Notes: generated by a model from the sequence alone, not told the origin. A stretch of DNA of 64,000 nt from Sthenelais limicola (GCA_942159475.1 OW804094.1:12716132-12780131), one strand, 5' to 3'; shown: positions 48,007 to 61,061, counted from the stretch's first letter. Numbers and translations are program-made.

Positions 48007-48925
48007 GGAAACCAAGTATGTGGTCAGGTCTCGGCTCAGAGCCTCTCAGATCAGAAACACACCCTATGTGGTCAGGTCCTTCCCTAGTCTAGGCTCAGAG
48101 CCTCTTAGATAAGAATTGTATGTCAGTGATTGGACGCCTACTGCGCTATCAGTATATTATGCTCAGAGGCTCTCAGATCAGATAAGAATTGTATGTCAGT
48201 GATTGGACGCCTATTGCGCTATCAGTCTAGGCTCAGAGCCTCTCTGATCAGATAAAAATGGTAAGTCAGTGATTGGACGCCTACTGCGCAGTCAGTTTAG
48301 GCTCAGAGCCTCTCATATCAGATAAGAATTGTATGTCAGTGATTGGACGCCTACTGCACTATTGACGTCTCTGGTGGCCCAGGACTAGGCGTCCCAATGG
48401 GATTATAATGGTATTTTGCGGTCCTAAAAGGAATATAATGGCGTTTGGTGCTAGTAGAGGCTTTCCCTTAGTTTGAAGGGAGTCTCTCAACTTTGAGCCT
48501 AGACTGTGAGGGGTTTCCCTCAGTTTGAAGGGGACTCTCTCAACTTTGAGCCTAGACTGTGAAAGGTTTCCCTCAGTTTGAAGGGACTCTCTCAACTTTG
48601 AGCCTAGACTGAGAGGTTTCCCTCAGTTTGAAGGGACTCTCTCAACTTTGGGCCTAGACTGTGAGAAGTTTCCCTCAGTTTGAAGGGACTCTCTCAACTT
48701 TGAGCCTAGACTGTGAGAGGTTTCCCTCAGTTTGAAGGGACTCGCTCAACTTTGAGCCTAGACTGTGAGAGGCTTCCCTCAGTTTGAAGGGACTCTCTCA
48801 ACTTTGAGCCTAGACTGTGAGAGGTTTCCCTCAGTTTGAAGGGACTCTCTCAACTTTGAGCCTAGACTGTGAGAGGTTTCCCTCAGTTTGAAGGGACTCT
48901 CAACTTTGAGCCTAGACTGCTGTCC
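48007..48925 (-). repeat. MITE-B whose two ends have each become tandem arrays
   Basis: 48025-48370 repeats the MITE-B GGCTCAGAGCCTCTCAGATC...GTGATTGGACGCCTACTGCG end about 4-5 times. 48370-48460 is the single-copy MITE-B middle. 48465-48925 repeats TTTCCCTCAGTTTGAAGGGA...CAACTTTGAGCCTAGACTG, the other end, about 9 times with a period near 54 bp. Confidence 0.85.
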
Positions 48926-49466
48926 GCTGGTATGGGTAGTGCAGGCCATGTATGTGATAGTTCTTTAGCCTGGTTTGTTCCCCTGCATGTTGGTGTGATG
49001 GATTGCGGCGGAAATGTGGGGAAGGTTGAGGAAACAGACGTAATGTGGTCAGCTCCTACCCCCCAGCTTGTGTAGTGGAGTGGGAGTCTAGCACTCGATC
49101 ATGGGCTAACTAGGTTATTTCATCAAGGCACAAGTATACTTTTAGTTTGATCTGTGCTTGACATTTAGTGCTGCCAGAAGGTTATAACTCATTCCTCGAG
49201 TTGGTTAGACACAGCAGTGGGCAGAACTCCATGGCTATTCCTAGTTGAGTTAATCCCATGAGCCCTCGTCATAATAATGATTCATTGTACGATCTCCTGG
49301 ATTTCATACTTGATCACTCGTATTTTTTACTTTGCTGTATAAACATCCTGAATAATAGAAAAAAGTTGTTGGCTCGGTTCTGCCAGAAAGCTATAACTCA
49401 TTTCCTCAAGTTGTTCACTCACTCAGCGGTGCGTGATTTGAATATCACAAAGTCGACGCTCTGTCC
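48926..49466. other. Intergenic sequence
   Basis: No gene is recognised. CTGCCAGAAGGTTATAACTCATT-like words occur twice (about 49170 and 49380). Confidence 0.5.
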
Positions 49467-49680
49467 AGTCTAGGTCCACAGCCTCTCCGATCAGATAAGA
49501 ATAGTATGTCAATGATTGGACGCCTACTGCGTTAATGGCATCCTAGTCGGCCAGTAGGCGTTCTAATGGGATTATAATGACATTTTGCGGTCGTAATGGA
49601 ATTATAATCTCACTTTGCAGTTTGAAGCGAGAGGCTTTCCCTCCATTTGAAGGGACTCTCTCAACTTTGGGCCTTGACAG
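49467..49680 (-). mobile_element. MITE-B copy (inverted)
   Basis: From CAGTCTAGGTCCACAG to TTTGGGCCTTGACAGTG with the GATTGGACGCCTACTGCG block near the left. Confidence 0.78.
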
Positions 49681-50152
49681 TGGTATATGATTAGAATATC
49701 AATGTCTAACCACTCTGTTCCCTTGTCTAGAGGACACTCTCCGGTGTGGGCGAGTATCTACACTATTTGATATCTGCGTTACCATTGGGTCACTTTGATG
49801 TTTACTGTAAGTAGGTGTCCAACAGAGTGTATAGAGCATTGACCTCTAAGTGGATTGCCCTGTTCCTCCTGTCTGATCTCTTGTCTCCATAAAACAGCAC
49901 TTACTCCAATATCGCCCAGATAAACCCCTCGGACCAACTCCTCCCCCTTGTCAGGGATCCCACCTGGCTTTACCCGGCTCAACCCTGGTCGTCTATAGCT
50001 TTGATTGCTTCCGATGGTCTGTCTCTGTAGGCTTGTTATATTGAATGCAGGCCATGGGTTATAAAGGGGGCCTCCCTAGCCAGCCCACCACACCATATCA
50101 TTCTTTATCGATCTCATGGGGTGAATCGCATGCGGTAGAGGGAGGGAAACCC
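49681..50152. other. Intergenic sequence
   Basis: No exon, RNA or family repeat is recognised. Confidence 0.5.
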
Positions 50153-50691
50153 TCAATAGGGGAGTTGTATGTGCCACTGCGCATGTCTGTTGCAGTGCAT
50201 CATGGGATGGATTGTGTTGAAATCTGACGTACAAATATTTGGCAAGTTTTTTTTCATCGAAAATTGCAAGAATGTTTTCACAATATCAGAGTTTGTATAA
50301 ATGATGTCTGAAAACCAAATGCATGATGGGAAAGATGGAGACTTGTGTCATGGAAACATGTATGATACATGGGTATTGACATTAGAGCATTGATAAATAG
50401 TCCATGCTGAACATGGCATGTTTTCTATAGAGTTTACACTGTAACATTAGTCCCATAATTCCATGCGAATCAAGATTCCAAATGGCGGCTATGACCAAAT
50501 GCATGATGGGAAAGATGGTGACTTGTGTCATGGAAACATGTATAACACATGGATATTAACATGATTAGAGCGCTGATAAATATTCCATGCTGAACATGAC
50601 ATGTTTTCTATAGGTTGTATACTGTAATATTAGTCCCACAATTCCATGCGAATCAAGAATCAAAATGGCGGCTATGCAAATCCCCCTATTG
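50153..50691. mobile_element. MITE-C copy with internal duplication
   Basis: From CAATAGGGGAGTTGTATG to GCAAATCCCCCTATTG. The segment ACCAAATGCATGATGGGAAA through AATGGCGGCTATG is present twice. The flanks both carry TGCGGTAGAG. Confidence 0.75.
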
Positions 50692-50944
50692 GCTGCGGTA
50701 GAGAGACCCTCTATTGAAACCCAGGCTTCCAGTGGGAAGGGAACCTAACGATGTCAAACGAGTCGGGATGAGTCCCTCGTCTCTCTCTACTTGAGCTGGG
50801 AATGGGATCCAGAGGATCAGGATTGTCTGGATGCCTTGTCTGACATGTATTGCTATGTATAGAACACCTCCATGTCCCCTCCTCCAGTAGGTCTCCTGTG
50901 TGGTATCAGGCAGTCAGGCTGAACAGTTTCAATCCTAGAGATAC

Positions 50945-52190
50945 CAGCAGTTTTATGAACACAAGCTATCAGTTATATCTTATTTGTCTATTATAGCCTG
51001 TAGTCTAATGTTGTTTTGTCCGGTTGATATTGCTATACAGTCAGGTCCAGACGGCCACATTCCTCGATTCCACATCCAGCGATGAGCTTAACCACAAGGC
51101 TAAGGCTAAAAGTGTTAATGACCCCTAACACTTAGGGGTCCAAAACTGCCTTCTGGACCTGACTTAGGGTTTCACAGACGTCCACATTTATATTTTGGTG
51201 ACCCGCCAAAATCCTTTACTTTAGTAGTTTCACTTATTATCACTCAGCGGCGCTTGTTTTTTTGTCTTTTTTATGCCAATTTGACTTCAAACCATGGTAT
51301 AAAGATGTAACAGCAGCACAATATTGATTGACTTTAATCCTGTAGATCAAACAAGCTTTAGAACATAACCAGATTTATTGTCGTAATAGCTGAGAATAAC
51401 GCTTTAAATCCCATTTTATGAGCAATGATTGGTTTTATGAACACAAGCTATCAGTTATATCTTGTTTGCCTGTAGCCTGTGGTTGTCTAATGTTATTTTG
51501 TCCCGTTGATTTTGCTACAGGGTTTCAATACAAGTCCAAATTTTTATTTTGGTGACCCGCCAAAAAAATTTTCCTATGGTCCTTTCACTTATTATCACTC
51601 AGCAGCCCTTGTTTCCACTGACATAAATCCTTTTCTATGGTGGTTTTCCGCGGCCAATTCATATCCTCGTATAAAGATGTAACAATATGGATTGACTTCA
51701 ATCCTGTAGATCAAACCAGCTTTAGAGCATAACCAGATGGTAATACAGCTTTAAATCCCATTTTATGAGCAATGATGGGTTTTATGAACACACTCTATCC
51801 ATTACCCTGTGAGGCCTGGTGTCTGTCATTGTCTAATGTTATTTTGTCCGCTTGATTTTGCTACAGGGATTCACAGAAGTCAAATATTCATATTTCGGGG
51901 ACCCACCGAAATTCTTTTGCTGTGTTGATTTCACTTACTATTGCCCACAGTTTCTCAATATATAACAGCAGCAAAATATTGATAACTTCAGTCCTACAGA
52001 TCAAGCACAAATCTGGTCAGATTGATTTTGTTCATAGCTGGGATAGCAACTTTAAATCTCAGAGATTATATGAGCAATGATGAGTGGTTTTATAAACAAA
52101 GCTATCAGTTATCCTGTGTTGCCTGGAGTCTGCGACTGTCTAATATGATCTCTTGTCCTCCAAGGCTAAATGAGCCTGCCGCTGCCAGTG
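50945..52190. repeat. Tandem ~310-350-bp repeat, 4 diverged units
   Basis: TTTTATGAACACAAGCTATC recurs at about 50951, 51433, 51780 and 52088. Each unit then has TCTAATGTTATTTTGTCC, TTGCTACAGGG-TTCA and GGTGACCCGCCAAAA. The first unit is about 130 bp longer because of a MITE-D insertion. Confidence 0.8.
51038..51164. mobile_element. MITE-D copy inserted in the tandem repeat
   Basis: CAGTCAGGTCCAGA to TCTGGACCTGACT with TA on both sides. Sibling repeat units read TTGCTACAGGG at the same place, giving an approximate empty site. Confidence 0.85.
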
Positions 52191-52499
52191 AGTGCTACCA
52201 TCCCTCATTATAATCCGGCTGTTTACTGGTTTTTAATGCTAGCTTGTGTATAAAAAGGTACGGCTCATTACCTTAGTCTGTGTGGCTCATTACCTCAGTC
52301 TCTGTGGATGTGTGTCTCTCGTTGCTAATGAGGTAATGGGAGAAAAGACCATGTGTCATGGCTGCTTAGGCAGACAGATAGTGACTCCCTCCCCCCATGT
52401 TAATCTCTGATTTATAATAGATATATATATATATACATATATATTCAAATATATAAAAGTTAGTCAGAGGAAAGGGCCTCAGATATAGTTAATAGATCT

Positions 52500-53065
52500 A
52501 GTGGTATCATGTATAATTCATGTCATATACCCACATACTTCAAGGTCATATACCCACATGCTTCAAGGTCATATACCCACATGCTTCAAGGTCATATACC
52601 CACATGCTTCAAGGTCATATACCCACATGCTTCAAGGCCATATACAGAAGGAAAGGGCCTCAGATATAGTTAATAGATCTAGTGGTATCATGTATAATTC
52701 ATGTCATATACCCACATGCTTCAAGGTCATATACAGAAGGAAAGGGCCTCAGATATAGTTAATAGATCTAGTGGTAACATGTATATTTCATGTCATATAC
52801 CCATGTGCTTCAAGGTCATATACCCACATGCTTCAAGGTCGTATACAGAAGTAAAGGGTCTCAGATGTAGTTAATAGATCTAGTGGTAACATGTATGATC
52901 TATGTCTTATACCCATGTGCTTCAAGGTCATATACAGAAGTAAAGGGCCTCTGATATAGTTAATAGATCTAGTGGTAACATGTATATTTCATGTCATGTG
53001 CTTCAAGGTCGTACATAGAATGAAAGGGCCCAAGATATAGTTAATAGATCTATAGTGGTACCTGT
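52500..53065. repeat. Nested minisatellite: ~23-bp unit within ~108-bp unit
   Basis: The small unit CATATACCCACATGCTTCAA is repeated up to six times. The large unit adds AAAGGGCCTCAGATATAGTT and AATAGATCTAGTGGTA and recurs about five times. Confidence 0.88.
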
Positions 53066-53154
53066 GATGTTGGGCACAGTGCCAGATATTGAGTCATATT
53101 ACCCAATCATGTCTTGCCTCCATTGATTAGTGAAACGGATGGGGCTGGTATGCA

Positions 53155-53240
53155 CTTAGGCCAAACAAAATATAGGAGTGTTTCCTATTATAGTAGACTT
53201 AGGCCAAACAAAATATAGGAGTGTTTCCTATTATAGTAGC
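53155..53240. repeat. 43-bp direct tandem duplication
   Basis: ACTTAGGCCAAACAAAATAT through TTCCTATTATAGTAG is present twice, back to back, without difference. Confidence 0.9.
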
Positions 53241-53574
53241 CGCGGAAAACTGGGTATAGAGGGTTGGTGACTTTGTTTAGGAAACTACTTTGCAGGAACT
53301 GAGAGAAAAGTATTTGCTAACAAAAGTTGTTTAAACAAGACTGATACGAATTTTACTTTCTGGTTAGGAAGGCATGTTTCCCTGCTTTAATCAGCTTTTT
53401 TTTAAATATACAAAGAAGACTTATAACAGATATTTAGCCGACTTTTTTATTTAAAAAATGTGGGGGTAAGGTTTTTCGAGAGGGTGGGGGGTTGGAGGTG
53501 GGTGTGTAAATCGGAAACACGGCTATTTCTTTTTCGGCCTAATATAGAGTATGTGATATTATGCCAACGCTATT

Positions 53575-54472
53575 GGGTCAGATCACCTAGAAGTGTACAA
53601 TCGGCAGCTCTGCACATAGAGTAAATTCTCCTAAGTTAGGCTGAAAATGCTAAATTATGGATAAATACTCGTTATATGTGAGTTAAATTTCTTATTGCGC
53701 CCAGAAACTTTTCCGTAGAAATTATTGTTTTAAATCTGGATTTATTTGAGAATATTGGTGACGGCGAATTGTACATGTTACCCACATAAATGATGGAGCT
53801 GAGCTGTATATGGGTCAGATTTTCAGAAAATGTACAATTTGCAGCTCTAAACATTAAGTAAGTTCTGCTAAATTAGGCTGCAATTTGGTTAATACTAGAT
53901 AAATTCGAGTATATTTGGCATTGAATTAATTCTAGCAATCTGTTAGGTTATGTTGTACTGTATTTTGAACTTTATTTTCGTCTGAAATTCGGGTAATTTG
54001 AGCAGATTGGCGAAGACAAATTGTACATTTTCTGAAAATTTGACCCACATAGGCTGAGCAACTCCTCCCTCCACTCCTGATATATCTAATCCCCTTCACC
54101 CCTAGAGCACCTCAGCTGAGAATCATCAACTAGTTCTGAGCACCTCTTGTTGCGTAGTCTGACTCCATCGCTGCCACTAGCCGTGTCTTGGGAGGATGGT
54201 TGGCCCTCCCCTCTATAAGCCGCTATCTATCTCTATAAGGGTCAGGTCACCAGAAAATGTACAATTGGCAGCTCTACACATTTAGTAAATTCTGCTAAAC
54301 TAAGATGAAAAATGGTCAATACTAGGTATATCTGAATATATTTGGTATTGTGTTGATTCAAGGGATCTGTTGGGTTATGTATTTTGTATTTTGAAACTCA
54401 CTTTTGGCTTAGATTTGGGTTATTTGAGAGGATTGGTGAAGGCGAATTGTATATTTTCTGACGATTTCACCC
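53575..54472. mobile_element. Three MITE-A copies in a row
   Basis: 53575-53783 is shortened. 53812-54046 is full, with ends GGGTCAGATTTTCAG and CTGAAAATTTGACCC. 54239-54472 has a GGGTCAGGTCACCAG left end and an ATAA duplication at 54235-54238 and 54473-54476. Confidence 0.83.
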
Positions 54473-54719
54473 ATAAGCCGCTATCTATCTCTAGAGACTG
54501 GGGTCTTATCGTAAAACCCATCCCCCATTCACTCATCAACGATAAACTCGGTGTGTTGTCTCCCATATAAAAGAACAACACCCTTATCGTAAAATGTTTA
54601 GTGGCGTTTAAACTGATGAGTAGGCTTATTTTGCTGAATATATCAAAGTATGAGCAGTATATAGTGATATCTCTGGACAGACAGCACGAGGTGAAAAGCA
54701 GACTATATAATGTCTGATT

Positions 54720-54952
54720 CAGTCTAGGCCCAAACATGAGAGAATCCCTTCAAACGAAGGGAAAGCCTCTCGCTTCAAACCAACAACTAGGGGTCTTATT
54801 TCCAACCCAAAATAATATCATCACCAAGACAACCGGGATACTCGATATACAAGCGACTACCTCTACCTACCTCCATACATATTTTTACCATTAGTACCGA
54901 AATTCCATGCGAATCAAGATTCTAAATGGCGGCTATGCAAATCCACTATTCC
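54720..54952. mobile_element. MITE-B left-end fragment and MITE-C right-end fragment
   Basis: 54720-54785 carries CAGTCTAGGCCCAAAC to CCTCTCGCTTCAAACC. 54893-54952 carries CCATGCGAATCAAGATTCTA to GGCTATGCAAATCC. Both are truncated. Confidence 0.7.
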
Positions 54953-55367
54953 TTAATGGACTCCATTAAATAAAAAGAATCCAATAATCCGCAAAGGGAA
55001 GGGAAACCAGTAATACGAGCCCAGCTAAACATTCTATTGAACAAGGATCAGTGGAAATAGCAGCTTGGTGAGATCAGAAAACACTTCCGCGGGGGAAACA
55101 GGGAAATGTGATTAAATGGAAATTCATGATCAGAGAGAGGAAGGGAGAGCGGCTTTCCCAAACAGACGCCACTCATGGTGGCACGGTATAATTCTTTGTA
55201 AATCATTTTTCAATCTTTTTGATTTTCAATAACTACTTGGATATACTGTATTTATTTGTTGCACTGGGAATAGATGAAAACTCCGACGGGGGATCTGACA
55301 TACCCAGTATAAATATTTTTAAAAAAAATTGTCACACGATCCCAGATATAGGGATCCGAGGTCCATA
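54953..55367. other. Intergenic sequence
   Basis: No exon or repeat is recognised. Confidence 0.5.
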
Positions 55368-55537
55368 CAGTCTAGGCTCAGATGTGAGAGAGTCCCTCCA
55401 AACCGAGGAAATGCCTCCAAACTGCAAATTGTCATTATGATTCCATTAAGACGACTGCACCAAGGTTCGGGGAAGCCATTAGCGCAGTAGGCGTCTAATC
55501 ACTAACACATCATCTGAGAGGCTCTGAGTCTAAACTG
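55368..55537 (+). mobile_element. MITE-B copy (short)
   Basis: CAGTCTAGGCTCAGA to TCTGAGTCTAAACTG, 170 bp, with an internal deletion of one CCATTA block. Confidence 0.78.
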
Positions 55538-56049
55538 CATTCTTATGAGTCATGATGATGTTTTGTTTTTTTTTTGTTTTTTTTTTACTTTTCATTCATT
55601 AATAGGTCATTCACTCGCGATGGGTATTCTAACATAGGACGGCCCCCACAAAAGAACAAATCAGTAAATACGTCAAATGTAGTCTGAGCCTAATGCAATG
55701 ATTGGAGAATTTATGTGATATTATATCATGACGTAAAGCTAGAGCAGAAATCCTGTTTTGTCACAAATTATGCACAAGTTAAATCACACTAATGCCTAAG
55801 TAAACATCACGGTCTTAGATTATATTAAGCATCCCGGTATCGGATAATATGAAACGTGCAATTCTCAGGATAGAAAAACATAAGTATGACACACGAGAAT
55901 TAAAAAGAAAATACGAGCCTAGACCACTTTTGGCCCCCATTAATTTCGTCTATCTATTGTATGGAACTACCATTTTTCTAAAGTTTTTCGCTGATTTTAC
56001 TAAATCCTAGAATGTTTCAGTCACATATAGAAAGAACCAATATGAATGT

Positions 56050-56303
56050 ATGATGGATGAATGATCTTTGCTTAACATATTAGAGAGAAACCGAAAGTCT
56101 ACTTAACAAACATATTTTATCACTACCGATAGCAGGAGATAGATATCATAATGTGAAAACAATGGTCGTGACATATAACAACCAGACAATATTAAACTGT
56201 ACTTTCCACTCTAATTTACCTTAAACTCAGTCTAGGCTTATAGCCTTTCACAGGACATATGATCGGTATGTCAATGGCTTTCCCGGCCCTGGAGTAGTTC
56301 CCA
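56050..56303 (+). repeat. Left arm of an inverted segmental duplication
   Basis: GGATGAATGATCTTTGCTTA at 56046-56065 is the complement of the last 20 bases of the window. The similarity continues through TATCACTACCGATAGCAGGA and ACCTTAAACTCAGTCTAGGC to the MITE-B fragment ending near 56303, with scattered differences. The partner is 63730-64000. Confidence 0.85.
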
Positions 56304-56505
56304 GTCTAGGCCCAAAGTTGAGAGTCCCTTCAAACGAAGGGAAAGCCTCTCGCCTCAAACCTCAAAGTGTCATTACAATTCTATTAAGACTGCAAAATGT
56401 CATTATATTCCCATTAAAACGCCGAGTCCTAGGAGAAGTAACCGATTAGCGAAGTAGGCTGACATACCATTCTCATCTGATCTGAGGGTTTGGACCTAGA
56501 GTGTC
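56303..56505 (+). mobile_element. MITE-B copy
   Basis: CAGTCTAGGCCCAAAG to TTTGGACCTAGAGTG, nearly the same subfamily as the copies at 113 and 5222. Confidence 0.8.
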
Positions 56506-56728
56506 TATATAATAATTCTTTTTTTAAGGCTCCAATATGAAGTATTTAAAACCGATGAGTATGCGCTGTATAGAGTGATAGCTCTGGTCAGCACGAGGTG
56601 AAAACCAGACTGATTCTCGAATAGAGGATGGCAAAGGCCACCGTATTTGTTAATCCTGGATATATAAAATAACTAAAAAAAGCTCCAATACTCAGTATGT
56701 TACTGAAGGGTGACACATTGGTATATAT

Positions 56729-56963
56729 GGGTCAGATTTTCAGAAAATGTACAATTCACCTTCACCAATCCTCTCAAATAACACACATTTAAGAGAAAAG
56801 TGACGTTCAAAATACAGTTTGAGACGATGAAAAAGACATTGTTAATCAAAACAATGCCACAATCATTCTAATATACACGTTATTTATAATTCTTCAGTCT
56901 AATTTAGTAGAAGTTAGCAAGTTTGTAGAGATGCCAAATGTGCATTTTCTGAAAATCTGACCC
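56729..56963. mobile_element. MITE-A copy
   Basis: Full inverted ends, 235 bp, with ATAT on both sides. Confidence 0.88.
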
Positions 56964-57665
56964 ATATATTCATCTCTGGGAATGTTTAGTACCGTTAAAC
57001 CCATGAGTATGTTCCAGTTTGAAGGAAATGTCTGAGGAAATCGGGTGATATACTGAGATATATTCATCTCTCAGGTAATATTTAGTAGTTAAATCCTATG
57101 AGTAAGTTCCAATATGAAGTATATCACTCTAGGGTGATACGTGAGATAATATTCTCTCAGGAAAGGTTTAGTAGCGTTTAGAGTAATACTCAGTATATTA
57201 CTCAAGGAGGATACATTGTACATATATTCAACCTCCCAGGTAATATTTAGTAGTGGTTAAAACCTATGAGTATGTTCCAGTGAGAAGTATATTAATCAGG
57301 GATGATGCCAATGCGTTTTCCCTTCCAATATAAATTATATCACTCTAGTGTGATACATTGAGATATATTCATCTCCCAGGTAATATTTAGTAGCGTTAAG
57401 AGTAATACTCAGTATGTTACTCAAGGATGATACATATTCAACTCTCAGGTAATATTTAGTAGCGGTAAAACCTATGAGTATATGTTCCAGTGTGAAGTAT
57501 ATCACTCAAGGGTGATGCCAATGCGTTTCCCCTTCCAATATGAAGTGTGATACATTGAGATACATCCATCTCCCAGGTAATATTTATCACCGTTAAAACC
57601 TATTCGTACATCCCAATGTGCAGTACATTACCGACAGATGATACTTGGAGATGAGATGTATTATA
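56964..57665. repeat. Degenerate ~90-bp tandem repeat, about 7 units
   Basis: The units share TTCATCTCCCAGGTAATATT, then TAGTAGCGTTAAAACC(T)ATGAGTA, then AATATGAAGTATATCACTC and GGGTGATAC. Related single units occur at about 54590 and 56520-56700. Confidence 0.82.
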
Positions 57666-57755
57666 TTCATGTCTCCAAATCTACACCAAGTCTCTGACAG
57701 GTATACAAAGTGTCAGTTATATAGCGTGGATAACATGTCCTATCATCTCCCATAA

Positions 57756-57989
57756 GGGTCAGATTTTCAGAAAATGTACAATTCAACTTCGCCAATCGTC
57801 TCAAACAACCCAAATTTCAGACGAAAATAAACTTCAAAACACAGTTCAACCTAACCAAACAGATTGCTAGAATCAATGCAATGCTGAATATACTCGAATT
57901 TACCAAGTATTGACCAAATTGCAGCCTAATTAGCAGAATTTACTAAATGTGTATTGCTGCCAATTGTACATTTTCTGAAAATCTAACCC
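57756..57989. mobile_element. MITE-A copy
   Basis: GGGTCAGATTTTCAG to CTGAAAATCTAACCC. The flanks are ATAA and ATAG. Confidence 0.85.
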
Positions 57990-58323
57990 ATAGCTTGCAA
58001 TGCTTGCCACAATCCCCATCATCCGCATCCAATCTCCATCCCTGTGATCAAGTATCGCATGGATTGTCGCTGGTAATGCGATTATAAAAGCTTTAATTCG
58101 CCACAGTGATTGCGATATGGTGGCGGTTGTTGCGTTATCCCTGCCCCCGGCTTGCCTGCTATCTGGTGAATGGTCTGTTTCTCGTTTAATCCCAGGACAA
58201 TCTGACCTGTCGCCTTAGGCTGACATTTATTCCTCTTGTTACGGACGATATGTGGCTTCATATGTGGCTTCACTTAATATGGCTTGTAGGCTCTGCTAAA
58301 GCTATTGGGTCAAGTGGATGAGA
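57990..58323. other. Unique-looking sequence
   Basis: TAGGCTGACATTTATTC recurs near 60400 as TGGGCTGACATTTATTC. No exon is recognised. Confidence 0.45.
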
Positions 58324-58697
58324 GTCAGGTTGTCGGAAAATGTACAATTCACCTTTACAAATCCTCTAAAATCACCCTATTTCAAGACAAAAATTACAGT
58401 TAAGCATAACCGAATATATTGCCTGAATCAAGGCAATACCAAATATACTCAGATATACCCAGTATTTATCTTTTTACAGCAGAATTTCATAAATGTACAA
58501 TTCACATTTAATAACCCGGATTTGATGCAAAAATGAGACTCAAAACACAATCCAACATAACAGAACAGATTGTTTGAATCAACCCAATACCAAATATACT
58601 CAGATATACCTGGTATTGACCATTTTTTCAGCCTAATTTAGCAGAATTTACTAAATGTGTACAGCAGCTAATTGTACATTTTCAAACAATCTGACCC
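58324..58697. mobile_element. Composite of two MITE-A copies
   Basis: A left part (58324-58490) lacks its right end and runs into a second copy that lacks its left end and finishes CAATCTGACCC. The junction falls at AAATGTACAATTCACA. Confidence 0.72.
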
Positions 58698-59076
58698 ACC
58701 ACCGCTTATTACAATGCTTTAGGTGGAGGCGCTCCACTCCTCACATAAACATCGACTCCTGCTATATGTAATCCACCTGAGCTTATATCAAAATTCCTGG
58801 AATTCCTGATGGCAGTTTTACTCCAGGAGTTGAACAAGGCCGGGTATGTAGGCAGGTCATACAGGCTCCCACACGATTACAATCAGGGAATGAGACACTT
58901 TCCTGGTTGCCATGGTAATCCTAAAGGCTTTCTGATAGCCCGGGTAGTGGTAGTGGGATCCACATGGTCAGTGTGTGGGTTGGTGGTCAGTGTGTGGGTT
59001 GGTGGTCAGGTAGATGTTATGTGTGTACACATGGGCCCAGGCTATAGCGAGTTTGCTCTTTAGCGAGTCGCTCTAT
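58698..59076. other. Unique-looking sequence
   Basis: A short duplication GGTCAGTGTGTGGGTTGGT occurs twice near 58968-59007. No gene is recognised. Confidence 0.45.
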
Positions 59077-59311
59077 GGGTCAGATTTTCAGAAAATGTAC
59101 AATTGGCTGCTCTACACATAACGGAAATTCTGCTAAATTAGGCTGAAAAATTATGAATACCGGGTATATCTGAATATATTTGGTATCGCATTGATTTAAC
59201 GTAACAGTTCTGTTATGTTAAACTGCATTATGAAGCTTATTTTTGTCTTAAATGTGGGTTATTTGAGAGGATTGGTGAAGGCGAATTATACATTTTCTGA
59301 TAACATGACCC
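59077..59311. mobile_element. MITE-A copy
   Basis: GGGTCAGATTTTCAG to CATGACCC, with CTAT duplicated at 59073-59076 and 59312-59315. Confidence 0.87.
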
Positions 59312-59586
59312 CTATAGTGAGTTGCTCTATGTTGAGTTGGTCCCATGGCAGGGTCTATGTTATAGCCTGAGGAGCTCGCTCCTGCTCGGCTGTGTACATA
59401 TATACACATGTATTATGTGCCAAATGCATTACGTGCATGCATGCTGCTCCACAGCAACATTTGCATGCACCTGTACTATTGTGCATTGCATTATGCGTAT
59501 GAAAAGTAATACGTGAATGCATGCATGCAGCACTGTCTTAAAACACAACTTATATTTCGTTAGATTTTCTATTCCTTCCTGTATAT

Positions 59587-59821
59587 GGATCAGATTTTCA
59601 GTAAATGTACAATTGGCAGCTGTACACATTGAGTAAACTTTGCAAAATTAAGCTGCAATTTGATCAATACTAGGTAAATTCGAGTATATTTGGCATTGCA
59701 TTGATTCTAGCAATCTGTTTGGTTAGGTTGTACTGTATTTTGAAGTTTATTTTCGTCTGAAATTCGGTTTATTTGAGAGGATTGGTGAAGGTGAATTGTA
59801 CATTTTCTGAAAATCTGACTC
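59587..59821. mobile_element. MITE-A copy
   Basis: GGATCAGATTTTCAG to CTGAAAATCTGACTC, with ATAT on both sides. Confidence 0.85.
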
Positions 59822-61061
59822 ATATAATGTGAATATGGCATGTATTTCGAAACCCTTTATTCAAACATATGCCAGATAATTTAATGGTTTTTTTTGTTTT
59901 TTTAAAAAAGCTTTTTAGTAGCTTTGAGTCAGTTTAGCCTGCCAACTTCGCTCGTACACTTCTAACGACACAGCACATATGTATACCTATTTTATCATCA
60001 AAATAACCCAATTCCAAAAATATTTAAAATGAGCATTGCCTAGATAGCCAAGTTAATTTTATGCTTGCACAAAAGATATCACCAACACCGAAGCTCTGCC
60101 TCTGGTAAAGAAATATTAAGAAAACGAATAAAAGTAATAAGGATAGTAAATTACAAATTGCATTCAATTACTTTTGTATGGCTATCACCTTTGGGTAAAG
60201 GACCACAAACAAACCCTTAACTTGGCATACTTCTCAATAGAAATCCATACACATGCTACATGTACTATCGTATACATGCGTGCATGCAACCCTTCCTTAA
60301 ACACAGCTCATATGTGATAAGGATGTTTTCTATGGGTCCCTGTGTTAATATGAAGCCATTAGCATTTATATAGATAGCTAGGGAGAATTGGGCCTTGGGC
60401 TGACATTTATTCAGATACACATAGCAAGCCTTCATTACATAATTACACATTACTGTTTTATGAATATATTATTTAGGAATATATGGCTTCTACATAGCCA
60501 TTAGGTTTGAGTGCGATGTTTTCTGTTTGGGTGGGTGGTTGCAGATATTGAAATGATTTCAGTTTTAGGACTGATACCCATCTGAAAATTATTATGTTTG
60601 GGTGCGATGTTTTCTGTTCCCACATAATGCGCAACTCAGATAAACTTTATATTGATATTTGATACCTCTGTATTCAGCTCATTTTCAGAAATCCTGTCTA
60701 ATCTCAATATTAATGTCAGTCTGTACTACTGATGTCCTATCTTCTGTAATTATTATGATCCATGATTATGACTTTTGTGGTATATTATAAATGTTTTGGC
60801 CTTGAAATGAATATATAAACAAATAATACTGGGAGCAAGTGAAACACCACGGTGAGAGCACTTGTTTATTCCCCAGTCTAAATCAAATAATTAAAAAAAC
60901 AATGGTCCAACTCTTACTGCTAGGGAGGGTGGGTATAGATAAATAACATACCATCCCCATATCATGGAAATAATTACATTTTACAGTTTAGTGATATGGC
61001 TTACATATCGCTTGCACAAATCTATTATGTTTAGTGCGATGTTTTGTGCTGGAGTGTTACT
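59822..61061. other. Intergenic AT-rich sequence
   Basis: No exon is recognised. GGTGCGATGTTTTCTGTT-like words occur three times (60508, 60600, 61035). Confidence 0.5.
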
